Positions 54,279 through 62,972 of a stretch of 64,000 nt of DNA are shown here, in pieces. The notes under the pieces are model-generated. The model was not told the DNA's origin and did not search any database. It worked only from the letters and a program-made list of their open reading frames with translations. This stretch comes from Planococcus sp. 107-1 (GTDB taxonomy: Bacteria > Bacillota > Bacilli > Bacillales_A > Planococcaceae): assembly GCF_021513255.1 (NCBI RefSeq), contig NZ_CP090977.1, positions 620,001 to 684,000 of the forward strand, read 5' to 3'. Position numbers and translations under genes: made by a program. Each line of letters starts with the position of its first letter. Position 1 is the stretch's first letter.

Positions 54279-54352
54279 ATGATTGTCATATAAGTTTTAA
54301 AGAGCTTTTGATTAAGAAATTCAATGATAAAGATTAAAGGGGGAATTATTGA

Positions 54353-54574
54353 ATGGGGAAAAATCAGCATGTGACACCTAAAGCGGACGAGTGGCAAGTT
54401 AAAGGTGCTGGCAACTCAAAAGCAACTAGTATTCATAAAACACAACAAGAAGCTATTGAAGCTGCAAAAGAAATTAGTAAAAATCAAGGAAGCGAACTTT
54501 TTATTCATTCTCGAAAGGGGAAAATTCGAGAGCGAAATACTTATGGTAAAGATCCATTTCCGCCAAAAGGATAA
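54353..54574 (+). CDS. DUF2188 family protein
   Basis: A 73-residue protein of the DUF2188 family: HVTPKADEWQVKGAGNSKAT, AIEAAKEISKNQGSELFIHS and the end KIRERNTYGKDPFPPKG are all standard. The family is widespread with unknown role. Start after AAAGGGGG. It ends at a bidirectional terminator and may be the last gene of the nuclease cluster. Confidence 0.85.
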   Translation: MGKNQHVTPKADEWQVKGAGNSKATSIHKTQQEAIEAAKEISKNQGSELFIHSRKGKIRERNTYGKDPFPPKG

Positions 54575-54577
54575 ATA

Positions 54578-54615
54578 GAAAAGAGCTTCCGCATTTTCTG
54601 CGGAAGCTCTTTTTG
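54578..54615. terminator. Bidirectional terminator
   Basis: Stem AAGAGCTTCCGCA / TGCGGAAGCTCTT with a T-tract on each strand, between converging genes. Confidence 0.88.
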
Positions 54616-54621
54616 TATAAA

Positions 54622-56154
54622 TCAACTAGCTTGCGGAAACTCATTTTCCACTTTGTCAGCCACTTTCTTATTGATTGTTTCATTGTAAATCAGTTCTTCA
54701 TCCAAAAGAATCAGGTAGCCTTCCTGCGGTGAAGGGGAGTCGATCAGTTCATAAGCTTCTAAGTAAGCGTCCAACTCGTACATATACTCACCATCTGCAG
54801 ATTCTTCATCGGCTTGCTGGATCAATGCCAATGATTTCTCAGGATCGATCAGTACGTAAAATTCGGCAAGCGTCATCAAGTCATCAATCCGGTCTTCGGG
54901 GTCCCCGGTTTCCAGACGGTTTTCCATGAATGCAATCGCCTTATCGAATTGGCCCTGCATCAGGAAAAGGTCGGTTTGCATCCATGCCAGTTCGTCTAGA
55001 TCTTCTGCCGCTGCAAGTGCCGTCAGCTCATCAATCAGCGCCTGGGCTTCTTCAAGATTGCCTTTTTCTAATGCTTCATAGGCGGCATCATATCTTTCCA
55101 ACTCAGTTTTGCTTTTTGCAATGAGGTCATCGAGGAACGTTTCCTGGAAGTCAACGAGCGTCATGCCGGTTGTTTCTTCCAACATTTTGTAGAATTCGCT
55201 TGGCATTTTAGCAGCCAACAACAATTGTAATTCATCTTCTCCATAAGCATCGGCAAGCGACTCGACTGCTAAGAAACTTTGGACGTAAGGGTCGAAGTTC
55301 CGGGTATAGGTGTCATGGAAAGTGAAGTTGTGGTCCATGAGATGGAAATCAATGGTTTCGACTTCTTCCATCTCATACCAGTCACTGCTTTGGCCCGCGA
55401 GGTATTCAGCGGTTCCTTCTTCAAACCAAGCCGGCAAACGCGATTCGGACAAGACCTGTTCTTGGGAATACATATAGCTTTGATGGTGGCTGTATTCATG
55501 AAGCAAGGTGCTGTCCCAGGAATAATCGTCCGGCACCAAATGGATTTCCTGCGTATAGTATTCATAGTAGCCCATCGCGTCTTCCATCCCCGCAGCTTCT
55601 GACAATGTATCGAAATCATCATGGAACACAATCGTCAGTTCACCTGTACCTTCATTGCCAAAGAAATCATCAATTCTCACTTTTTCCTTTTCCAGAAACG
55701 CATCAATTTTATCGATTTCGTCTTTTGTGGAATTGGTATACGAATAGGAAATCCCGTTTTTCTCGATCGTGCCTGCTGCGTTTTGAGGGGCTGTGCTGTT
55801 AAAAAACGAGGAAGCCAAGGTTTGCGTTTTTTCTGCCGCTGTAAAATCCTTCGTCAGATCTTTCGCTTCTATCAACGTATTGGCGAGTGTAAAGAGACCA
55901 ATAGCCGAGCTGAGGTAGACGGTCAAAATCAGCAAGCTTGCGATTTCCATCCGATTAACCAAACGCAGTTTTGCGAGCTGCCCGATATGGAGGCCGTAAA
56001 GGCTGAGGGCCACCACCGCCAAACAGAAAATCAGCAGGATAAAAGCAAGGAATAGTCCAAGGATCAACCCTTGGCTAAAGATGAGCCAATAACTGCCGAT
56101 GCTGATCCCGGTAAATAAAATCAATAAAAGTAACGCTTTTCCCAGAAACTTCAT
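54622..56154 (-). CDS. Membrane-anchored metallopeptidase (peptidase MA-like)
   Basis: A 510-residue protein with three hydrophobic segments in residues 5-95, then an extracellular zinc peptidase domain. The HExxH motif is in TLLHEYSHHQSYMYS (about residue 227) and a downstream Glu in WFEEGTAEYLAGQS completes a gluzincin site. The C-terminal part (from about 350) is helical and acidic, with TPR-like pairs (ALEKGNLEEAQALIDELTAL). Substrate unknown. It is transcribed alone, with a terminator. Confidence 0.8.
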   Translation of the reverse strand: MKFLGKALLLLILFTGISIGSYWLIFSQGLILGLFLAFILLIFCLAVVALSLYGLHIGQLAKLRLVNRMEIASLLILTVYLSSAIGLFTLANTLIEAKDLTKDFTAAEKTQTLASSFFNSTAPQNAAGTIEKNGISYSYTNSTKDEIDKIDAFLEKEKVRIDDFFGNEGTGELTIVFHDDFDTLSEAAGMEDAMGYYEYYTQEIHLVPDDYSWDSTLLHEYSHHQSYMYSQEQVLSESRLPAWFEEGTAEYLAGQSSDWYEMEEVETIDFHLMDHNFTFHDTYTRNFDPYVQSFLAVESLADAYGEDELQLLLAAKMPSEFYKMLEETTGMTLVDFQETFLDDLIAKSKTELERYDAAYEALEKGNLEEAQALIDELTALAAAEDLDELAWMQTDLFLMQGQFDKAIAFMENRLETGDPEDRIDDLMTLAEFYVLIDPEKSLALIQQADEESADGEYMYELDAYLEAYELIDSPSPQEGYLILLDEELIYNETINKKVADKVENEFPQAS

Positions 56155-56552
56155 GTTATTCTCTACTTTCTATTTGAAATTCAAACCGAATAGATACCGG
56201 ATAAAAAGGGGAGGCTCTAGGAGCGGCGACCAGCTTTTTTTCGTTCTAGACATTGCCCGTGATTCTGATTAATTATCTTCTATTAAGTTTTCTATAGATT
56301 ACCATTTATATGTGGTGGAACATATAAATTTCTCATAAGCATTTGGACCTTATTTGAAAGGATTGAAGGAACGGAGAGTAGGGAGAAACCAGCCTCTTTG
56401 TATAGAAAGGAAGCAAAAACATTCCAACTATAAGTTTACAAAGTTTCTATCGATTGCTATAGTGAGCTCTAATAAGGTGATTTTTTAGAATAATGGAAAC
56501 ATTCGAACGTGATTAATTCAGAATTCATACGATTATGAAAGGAGTTTTTCAC
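56155..56552. promoter_or_regulatory. Intergenic region with a sigma-A promoter
   Basis: In the divergent gap, TTTACA (56435-56440) and TATAGT (56458-56463) stand 17 bases apart and should drive the gene at 56553. AAAGGAG lies just before that start. The stretch 56200-56240 holds a GC-rich block (gaggctctaggagcggcga) of no clear role; nothing else is supported. Confidence 0.6.
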
Positions 56553-56870
56553 ATGGAAACAGTGACCGACATCATCCTCATCGTATTGCCCATCCTTATC
56601 GTAGGGGCGATTGCACTCTTTGTTATTCAACGCCTCAAATCCAAGCAAAAAAGAGGTACACTCGGCAAGAAAAAAACAGCAGAAGCCCAAACCTGGCTCG
56701 ATAGTATGATTCCGCTCGGCATGGTCTGTGGGAGCGCTGGCGGTATGCTTTTCAGCCTTTTTTTACCGATATCCATGGCTACAGCCATTGCGTTAGGTTC
56801 AGGAATTGGTTTATTGGGCGGCTATTTTGCTTACAGTCATTACAGTAAAACAGAAGAGACCTCATCTTGA
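56553..56870 (+). CDS. Small membrane protein, unknown function
   Basis: A 105-residue protein; ATG 56553 (METVTDIILIVLPILIVG) is chosen for its AAAGGAG site. Membrane segments lie at about residues 6-26, 56-78 and 80-98, with a lysine-rich loop (LKSKQKRGTLGKKKTAEAQ) between. No family recognised. Confidence 0.65.
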   Translation: METVTDIILIVLPILIVGAIALFVIQRLKSKQKRGTLGKKKTAEAQTWLDSMIPLGMVCGSAGGMLFSLFLPISMATAIALGSGIGLLGGYFAYSHYSKTEETSS

Positions 56871-56880
56871 GTTAAACAGA

Positions 56881-56917
56881 AATAAGCCCGTCCGATTTTC
56901 CGGACGGGCTTATTTTA
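56881..56917. terminator. Bidirectional terminator
   Basis: Stem AATAAGCCCGTCCG / CGGACGGGCTTATT with an eight-base loop, between converging genes. The stem core is the same GCCCGTCCGG as at 17241. Confidence 0.88.
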
Positions 56918-56932
56918 TTGGCTCGTTATTTT

Positions 56933-57574
56933 CTAGTACTCTGCATAGAGCGCGGCCCATGTGTTGGTACCGACTACGCCATCGGCCTTCAATCCTTTGT
57001 CTGCCTGATACTTCCGGACGTTTTGTTTAGTCTTCGGTCCGAAAATGCCATCGACCGTTGTTTGCAGCCCATACTCGTTTAAGGTCCATTGGAGAAGTTT
57101 GACTTCGATGCGCTTGCTGCCTTCACGCAGGATAAATTGATGTTCGGGTGCAATGTTCATGAGATTTTTAAGCTTGGCCGGCAATTGCCCGCTTGGTTCT
57201 GCCGGTTTCTTGTGCTCGGCATAGAGCGCAGCCCATGTATTCATGCCGACCACGCCGTCGACTTTCAATCCTTTATCCGCCTGATAATTCCGCACATTTG
57301 CCAAAGTTTTATTGCCGAAAACGCCATCGACCGATGTTTTCAATCCGTATTCATTCAAGGTCCATTGGAGGAGTTTCACTTCAATTCGTGTGCTTCCTTT
57401 GCGCAGCGTAAACTGATGCTCCGGGGCAATATTCATGAGATTCGCAAGGTTCGCTGGCAGCTTGTTTTCCTGGGCGGCAGTCGTATGGCTCGTTGCTTCC
57501 GCTGGTTGAATAGCTAAAGGGGATGCGACCAATAATCCGAATGCCAGCAATGTTGGAACCCATTTTTTCTTCAC
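56933..57574 (-). CDS. Exported protein with two peptidoglycan-binding domains
   Basis: A 213-residue secreted protein with a signal peptide (residues 1-27, cleavage near ATSHT). Two near-identical PG_binding_1 modules follow, about residues 57-112 and 147-211, each with STRIEVKLLQWTLNEYGL-like and VDGVFGNKT...VRNYQADKGL-like parts, and each preceded by a LMNIAPEHQF segment. There is no catalytic domain. It may coat or tether to the wall. Start at 57574 after AGGAGGAAT. Confidence 0.88.
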   Translation of the reverse strand: MKKKWVPTLLAFGLLVASPLAIQPAEATSHTTAAQENKLPANLANLMNIAPEHQFTLRKGSTRIEVKLLQWTLNEYGLKTSVDGVFGNKTLANVRNYQADKGLKVDGVVGMNTWAALYAEHKKPAEPSGQLPAKLKNLMNIAPEHQFILREGSKRIEVKLLQWTLNEYGLQTTVDGIFGPKTKQNVRKYQADKGLKADGVVGTNTWAALYAEY

Positions 57575-57743
57575 GGTTGATTCCTCCTGGATTTTTATTT
57601 TGCCACCTCTATACCCTTTAGTTAAATAACTGAAACGATAAGTGATGGTGTTAATTTACTTATTTTTTATTTCCTTCATAATAAAATCAAACTTCTAAAT
57701 GATTTTGATCAATTTTTAACTAGGCTAGTAAAGGAGGTACACC

Positions 57744-58409
57744 ATGTACAAAAAGAAGCAATACGTCTTTCACGGCGAAAAACCCGTGGCAGCAACGATA
57801 CGCAATTACAACGCATCTGATTTCCCGGAATTGATCGCGATCCAGCAGGAAAGTTTTCCGCCTCCGTTTCCATCGGATCTTTGGTGGAGTGAAGAACAAT
57901 TGGCGAATCACGTGGAATTATATCCCGAAGGGGCGATCTGCCTGGAAATCGAAGGGGAACTTGCCGGTTCCATTACAGCGTTGCTGATGGATTTTGATCC
58001 TGATCATCCTGAACATACATGGGAAGAGGCGACGGATAGTGGCTATATCCGCAATCATAAGCCAGATGGCAAGACGCTCTACGTCGTCGATATTTGCATC
58101 CGCCCGAAATTCCGTTCGTTGAAGCTTGGCCACCTGTTGATGCAGGCTCTATATGAACGCGTCGTGCAGGACGGATTGGAGCGAGTGCTTGGCGGCGGAC
58201 GGATGCCGGGATATCACAACTATTCCGATACATTCACTGCCGAACAATACGCAGAACAAGTGCTGGAAGGGAAATTGAAAGATCCTGTTATTTCGTTTTT
58301 GCTTCGCTGCGGAAGAACGCCGGTAAGTGTCGTGCCGAATTATTTGGAAGACGAGGAATCTAAAGGATATGCCCTGTTGATGGAGTGGAAAAATCCTTTT
58401 GGGACATAA
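57744..58409 (+). CDS. GNAT-family N-acetyltransferase
   Basis: A 221-residue acetyltransferase. The fold runs from about residue 16 (ATIRNYNASDFPELIAIQQE), with the acetyl-CoA loop at VVDICIRPKFRSLKLGHLLM (about 113-132). The insert ERVLGGGRMPGYHNYSDTFT is unusual for small GNATs. Substrate unknown. Start after AAAGGAGG; a strong terminator follows. Confidence 0.88.
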   Translation: MYKKKQYVFHGEKPVAATIRNYNASDFPELIAIQQESFPPPFPSDLWWSEEQLANHVELYPEGAICLEIEGELAGSITALLMDFDPDHPEHTWEEATDSGYIRNHKPDGKTLYVVDICIRPKFRSLKLGHLLMQALYERVVQDGLERVLGGGRMPGYHNYSDTFTAEQYAEQVLEGKLKDPVISFLLRCGRTPVSVVPNYLEDEESKGYALLMEWKNPFGT

Positions 58410-58420
58410 ATACAAAAAGA

Positions 58421-58463
58421 AAACCCGCAAGGTGCAAAACATTTCGCTGCACCTTGCGGGTTT
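58421..58463. terminator. Bidirectional terminator
   Basis: Stem AAACCCGCAAGGTGCA / TGCACCTTGCGGGTTT with an eleven-base loop, between the GNAT and histidine-kinase genes. Confidence 0.88.
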
Positions 58464-58466
58464 CGC

Positions 58467-59838
58467 TTATTGATTTGGCAACTTGACGGTAACGGTCGTA
58501 CCTTGGCTGAGTTCGCTGTCGATATGGAATTCGGCGCCGTGTCGCTGGATGATTTCAGCAACGATGGCGAGTCCCAATCCGCTGCTTTGGCTGGAACGGG
58601 AAGCATCCACCCGGTAAAAACGGTCTTTTACTTTTTCCAGTGCGTCTTCAGGGATCCCAATGCCGCGGTCTCGTATCGTTACGACAACGTTTTCGCCTTC
58701 GCGTGCACACGTCACAACAATTTTGCCTTTCGGTTCACTGTAGCGGATGGCATTTGTCAGGAGGTTGTCCCATACCTGTTCCATCAAATGCTGATCGGCA
58801 TAAATGTCGATCGGCTCTAATTCGTAGATCAGTTCCATTTGCTTGTCGTCGAGTTTCCAACGCTTAGCGAATAGGAGTTCTTTCAATTGCTGATCGAGGG
58901 AGAAAGTTTTCTTTTCAATCGGCAAATTCTTTTGGTCGAGTGAACTTAGGAGCAGCAATTGCTTCGTCAATGCCGACAAGCGCTTCGTTTCCTGTTCGAT
59001 GACTTCCAAATACTGAATCCGTTCTTCTTCGGTGTTATCCGCATCTTTCAATACCGTCGCATAGCCTTGGATATTGAGGAGCGGCGATTGGAAATCGTGC
59101 GACACGTTGTTGATGAAGTCTTTTTTCAATTGATCGATTTCCGCAAGGCGCTGGGCCATTTCCTGAAAGGGTACCGAGTTGGCCGAGTTCATCATTCCGC
59201 TTGATATTGAGGTCGATATCGAAATTTTCTTGGGCAATTTGGTCGGTTGCTAGCTGCAATTGCTTGAGCGGCTTCTCAAGCTGGCGGGCCAAGATAAGCA
59301 TGGCGAAGAAAATGATGATGGTACTGATCACGAGAAAGCCGACAATCAGATAGTGCATTTCGGTAAAGGAAGATTCGTTGTTAAGGCGCATAAACAAGGC
59401 ATAATTCCCGTCGTCCATCTGAAGCGGCACGCCGATTGTATTTTGCACGTCATTGGCATAATGGTTCAAAATCGAGAATTGCTGTTTGTAATCCCGGATG
59501 CCATGATAGATGCCACTAGACACAGCAAGTGCCTCCATTTCGGAAGTCAGCTCACGATTCGTGAACGCGGCTCCGTATGCAGTCAATTGCTGGTTTTCAT
59601 CGATGAGAACGATTTGGTATCCGAGTGCTGCAACAGATTGGAAATAATCCTCCATGCGCTCAGGGGGCAATGATTCTGCAAACGCGGCCACTTCTTGAGC
59701 GATTTCCACATTCATCTCATCGGTTTCCACGCGAACTTGGTTATTATAAAGCTGGCTAAGGAAAAACATGGAGATGCCCAGGCTTGCAACGATGACCACT
59801 AAAGTGACGACGATGTACTGTTTGTATAAAGTCTTCAT
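58467..59838 (-). pseudogene. HssS-like sensor histidine kinase, one frameshift near 59170
   Basis: The N-terminus has two membrane segments (about residues 9-29 and 165-187) around an extracellular domain of ~135 residues, then a HAMP region (LEKPLKQLQLATDQIAQENF). The kinase core follows in another frame: phospho-His in NNVSHDFQSPLLN, N box VWDNLLTNAIRYSEP, G boxes RDRGIGIP and SSGLGLAIV. One extra base in the CCC (59169-59171 on the plus strand) causes the break. Corrected length is about 457 residues. It overlaps the response regulator by four bases. Similarity of the whole locus to HssRS-HrtAB suggests a haem sensor. Confidence 0.82.
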
Positions 59839-60503
59839 GTAAGCGCCTCGATTTTGTAGCCGATTCCCCGGACCGTCTGAATCTTCACTTTGGCATGGAC
59901 TTCTTCTAAGCGTGAACGCAGGCGTTTGATATGCGTCGTCAAGGTGAAATCATCCCCGTCGTAGTCATAGCCCCACACATGTTCCATTAGCTGATCCCGT
60001 GAAAAGACCACTTCCGGCCGGCTGCAAAGCATGCTCAGCAGTTCAAACTCCTTCAAAGGCAAAAGCAGCACTTGTTCGCCGACTTTCACTTCGAAAGTGA
60101 GCCGGTCAATTTGCATATTGCCGAGTGTCGTATGGGTCCGCTCGAGCTTCTGGTAGCGGCGCAAAATGGCCCGGACGCGAAACAGCAGTTCTTTCGGTTC
60201 GAAAGGTTTCACCAAATAATCGTCCGCCCCTGCAAGAAATCCTTTTTCTTTGTCTTCCAATGACATTTTTGCCGTCAGCATCAGCACCGGAATTTCCTGG
60301 TTCACTAAGCGCTTCGTCAGCGAGACGCCGTCCATTCGCGGCATCATCACATCGACGATCGCCAAATCCAAATCGCCTTCTTCGGCGATTTCGAGCGCTT
60401 CCACTCCGTCGCTTGCAAACAAGGCTTCATAACCTTCTTTTCTCAAATGGATTCCGATCAATTTCCGGATATACGGATCGTCATCCACTACTAAAATACG
60501 CAT
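59835..60503 (-). CDS. HssR-like response regulator (OmpR family)
   Basis: A 222-residue regulator. The receiver has VVDDDP, phospho-Asp51 in LAIVDVMMPRMDG, and the conserved Lys in LVKPFEPKEL. The C-terminal winged helix (about 125-220) carries HVWGYDYDGDDFTLTTHIKR and TVRGIGYKIEA. The phrases LFRVRAILRRY and WGYDYDGD are close to HssR of staphylococci. It is first in the operon with the kinase and is divergent from an HrtBA-like transporter whose promoter carries a matching 9-bp direct repeat. The haem signal is inferred, not shown. Confidence 0.85.
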   Translation of the reverse strand: MRILVVDDDPYIRKLIGIHLRKEGYEALFASDGVEALEIAEEGDLDLAIVDVMMPRMDGVSLTKRLVNQEIPVLMLTAKMSLEDKEKGFLAGADDYLVKPFEPKELLFRVRAILRRYQKLERTHTTLGNMQIDRLTFEVKVGEQVLLLPLKEFELLSMLCSRPEVVFSRDQLMEHVWGYDYDGDDFTLTTHIKRLRSRLEEVHAKVKIQTVRGIGYKIEALT

Positions 60504-60891
60504 CCGTTCCCACCGCCTTTCTTTCGATAAAATTTTGATCCTGTATGTGAAAATGAACTTTTATTATCCCGCTATAACGTAAGGTTCCTTCTTGAATCGC
60601 TCGTTCATAAGTCAACACTCTAAGCTTCTGTTTTCCATCTGTCAATATGTCGGAAAATGTTTTGCATAGTTTATATAGAGTTCACATAGCGGTTTTATAC
60701 TAGTAAAGGTAAAGGGAAGAAGAACGGATTTACCCATCATTGAAAAAGCTAGTTTCAAGTATTTACTGATTAAAACGTTGCTATTTGAAGATAGTTTTAA
60801 AGGCGGTTAAACTGTTTTTCATCTGCTGGGCACTTCTGGATGGAAGAAGCGTCCAAAAGTCGATTTAAATTATATGAAGGAGGAACATCGA
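60504..60891 (+). promoter_or_regulatory. Promoter of the HrtBA-like operon with HssR-type direct repeat
   Basis: GTTTATATA (60669-60677) and GTTCACATA (60680-60688) form a direct repeat with a two-base spacer, the same layout as the staphylococcal HssR site (GTTCATATT, two bases, GTTCATATT, from memory). A -10 TATACT follows at 60696-60701, and no good -35 is present, as expected of an activated promoter. The leader of ~185 bases to the first start shows nothing else I can name; AAGGAGG ends it. Confidence 0.65.
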
Positions 60892-62013
60892 ATGTTTTTA
60901 GCAATAAAAGAAATGAAGCATTCAAAAACTCGCTTTGCAATGATTGGCGCAATCATCATGCTGATCGCTTGGCTTGTTTTTATTTTATCGGGACTGGGCA
61001 ACGGGTTATCTACCTTGGCTGCTGCGACGATGAAAAATATAGACGGAGACTTGTTTGTTTATGAAGAAGGCTCTGAAGCTGCGATGATGAAAACGAAAGT
61101 GGCGGGTACGGTTGCCGATGATGTAGAAGGCCAATACGGCGTCGACAATGCTGCGAAATTTGGACAATCGACCATCATTGTTCAAAATGAAGTCGTTTCG
61201 GATTCAAAAGAAAAAAATGATGTGACTTTTGCCGGCATTGAGCCAGGCAAATTTATCGAACCGGAAGTGGTCGAAGGCAAACAGCTTGATGCAAACGATC
61301 CATTCGGTGTCATCATCGATGAGTCTTTGCACGAAAAAGGCTATGAGCTTGGCGATACCATCGTCGTCACTAGTTCAGACTTGAAACTCGAAGTCGTCGG
61401 TTTTACAAAAGGCGAAACGTTTAACCATTTGCCTACAATATTCGGCAATCTTGAAACTTGGCAATCTTATGCCTTTGCAGCACCAGGGTCAGACAACGGC
61501 CTTGAAAATCCGGTAACAATGATTGCTTTGCAAGGGGATTCAATCGACGGAGAACAAATCAACGCGAATTACGATGGCGTGGAAACATTCACGAAATCAG
61601 AAGCTGTAATGGGAATGCCAGGCTACAAAGAGGAAAGCGCGACAATCTACATGATGCTTGCGTTCTTGTTCGTCATCTCAGCAGTTATCATTGCGGTGTT
61701 CTTCTATGTATTCATCTTACAAAAAACACAGCAATTCGGTGTCATGAAAGCGATTGGCGCTTCTGACCGCTTTATCAAGAACTCGATCATTTCCCAAGTG
61801 TTCGTGTTGTCATTGGTGAGCATCATTGCCGGTATTGCATTGACCTATTTGACCGCTCTCGTGTTCCCGGCAGGCATGCCGTTCAGTTTGGACTTTAAAA
61901 TGGTCTTGATCTACGGCGTGGTTCTATTGATTGTTTCTGTTCTGGGCTCTGTGATTTCAGCGCGTCAAGTGACGAAAATCGATCCATTAACAGCAATTGG
62001 GAGAGTGGAATAA
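60892..62013 (+). CDS. HrtB-like ABC transporter permease (FtsX family)
   Basis: A 373-residue permease with the MacB/FtsX layout: one N-terminal membrane helix (residues 17-38), an extracellular domain of ~200 residues, and three C-terminal helices (about 255-285, 302-330, 340-362), ending with KIDPLTAIGRVE. Start at ATG 60892 (MFLAIKEMKHSKTRF) after AAGGAGG. The stop is followed at once by the ATPase start. In staphylococci the HrtAB pair expels haem. The identification rests on gene order, promoter and general likeness. Confidence 0.8.
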   Translation: MFLAIKEMKHSKTRFAMIGAIIMLIAWLVFILSGLGNGLSTLAAATMKNIDGDLFVYEEGSEAAMMKTKVAGTVADDVEGQYGVDNAAKFGQSTIIVQNEVVSDSKEKNDVTFAGIEPGKFIEPEVVEGKQLDANDPFGVIIDESLHEKGYELGDTIVVTSSDLKLEVVGFTKGETFNHLPTIFGNLETWQSYAFAAPGSDNGLENPVTMIALQGDSIDGEQINANYDGVETFTKSEAVMGMPGYKEESATIYMMLAFLFVISAVIIAVFFYVFILQKTQQFGVMKAIGASDRFIKNSIISQVFVLSLVSIIAGIALTYLTALVFPAGMPFSLDFKMVLIYGVVLLIVSVLGSVISARQVTKIDPLTAIGRVE

Positions 62014-62691
62014 ATGACAGGTTTAGCTTTAAAAAATGTAACGAAATCATTTAAAGAAGGCGACTCCACAGTTGATGCGCTGAAAAATGTTTCATTGACT
62101 GTTGAGCCTGGCGATTTTATCGCCATCATCGGGCCATCGGGTTCAGGGAAAAGCACCTTGCTTTCCATTGCAGGTGCTTTGCTGCAGCCTTCATCAGGTG
62201 AAGTACTGGTGAACGGAACGAATATCGGTGAGATGAAAGAAACGGATCTTTCGTCATTCCGCTTAACCGACATCGGGTTCATCTTGCAGACAGCGAATTT
62301 GATCCCGTACTTGAACGCATTGGATCAGCTCTTATTAGTTCGCCGGATGAAAGGGAAAGTCACTTCTAAAGATATGGAGTTTGCGCGAACTTTGTTGAAC
62401 GATTTAGGGCTTGGACAAAAGCTTGGGAAATTCCCGAACGAATTGTCCGGTGGGGAACGCCAGCGCGTCGCTATTGCCCGTGCGTTCGTCAACAACTCTA
62501 ATATCATTCTTGCAGATGAACCTACGGCAAGTTTGGATTCAAACCGGGCATTTGAAGTCGTGAAACAAATCCGCAAAGAAGTGAAAGACCGCAACAAAGC
62601 AGCCGTCATGGTGACCCATGATGAGCGCATGCTTGAGTTCTGCGATAAAGTCTACCGCATGGAAGACGGCGTGTTAACGTTGCAAGCTTAA
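62014..62691 (+). CDS. HrtA-like ABC transporter ATPase
   Basis: A 225-residue ATPase of the MacB/LolD group: Walker A GPSGSGKSTLLS near residue 38, signature LSGGERQRVAIARAF, Walker B IILADEPTASLDS, and the switch MVTHDERM. The block DIGFILQTANLIPYLNALDQ is like HrtA. It is fused by position to the permease gene (no gap). A terminator at 62744 ends the operon. Confidence 0.85.
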   Translation: MTGLALKNVTKSFKEGDSTVDALKNVSLTVEPGDFIAIIGPSGSGKSTLLSIAGALLQPSSGEVLVNGTNIGEMKETDLSSFRLTDIGFILQTANLIPYLNALDQLLLVRRMKGKVTSKDMEFARTLLNDLGLGQKLGKFPNELSGGERQRVAIARAFVNNSNIILADEPTASLDSNRAFEVVKQIRKEVKDRNKAAVMVTHDERMLEFCDKVYRMEDGVLTLQA

Positions 62692-62743
62692 TATAGAAGA
62701 AAGTTGTTCGCGGTGTTTCAAGAACATCGCAGCTAATAGGAAA

Positions 62744-62778
62744 AGATTGGACAGGAATACTGTCCAGTCTTTTTTTGT
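62744..62778 (+). terminator. Terminator of the HrtBA-like operon
   Basis: Stem AGATTGGACAG / CTGTCCAGTCT with a six-base loop and a seven-T tract. Confidence 0.85.
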
Positions 62779-62972
62779 TTTTCTAACCCCAGTCTTGGAG
62801 AAAAAGGAGGGGAAGGAGCTCAGGGAAGTCTATTTGACAGAATAAATTGTCATTGTTACGATTATTATCGGAAAATAATGAAAATAAAAGAAGTCGGTGT
62901 ACGGAATGCGGCAGGCAAAAATAACGCTGCCTGCTGGTATGAAAGGTATCGGTTTCCAAAGGAGACTAGAGG

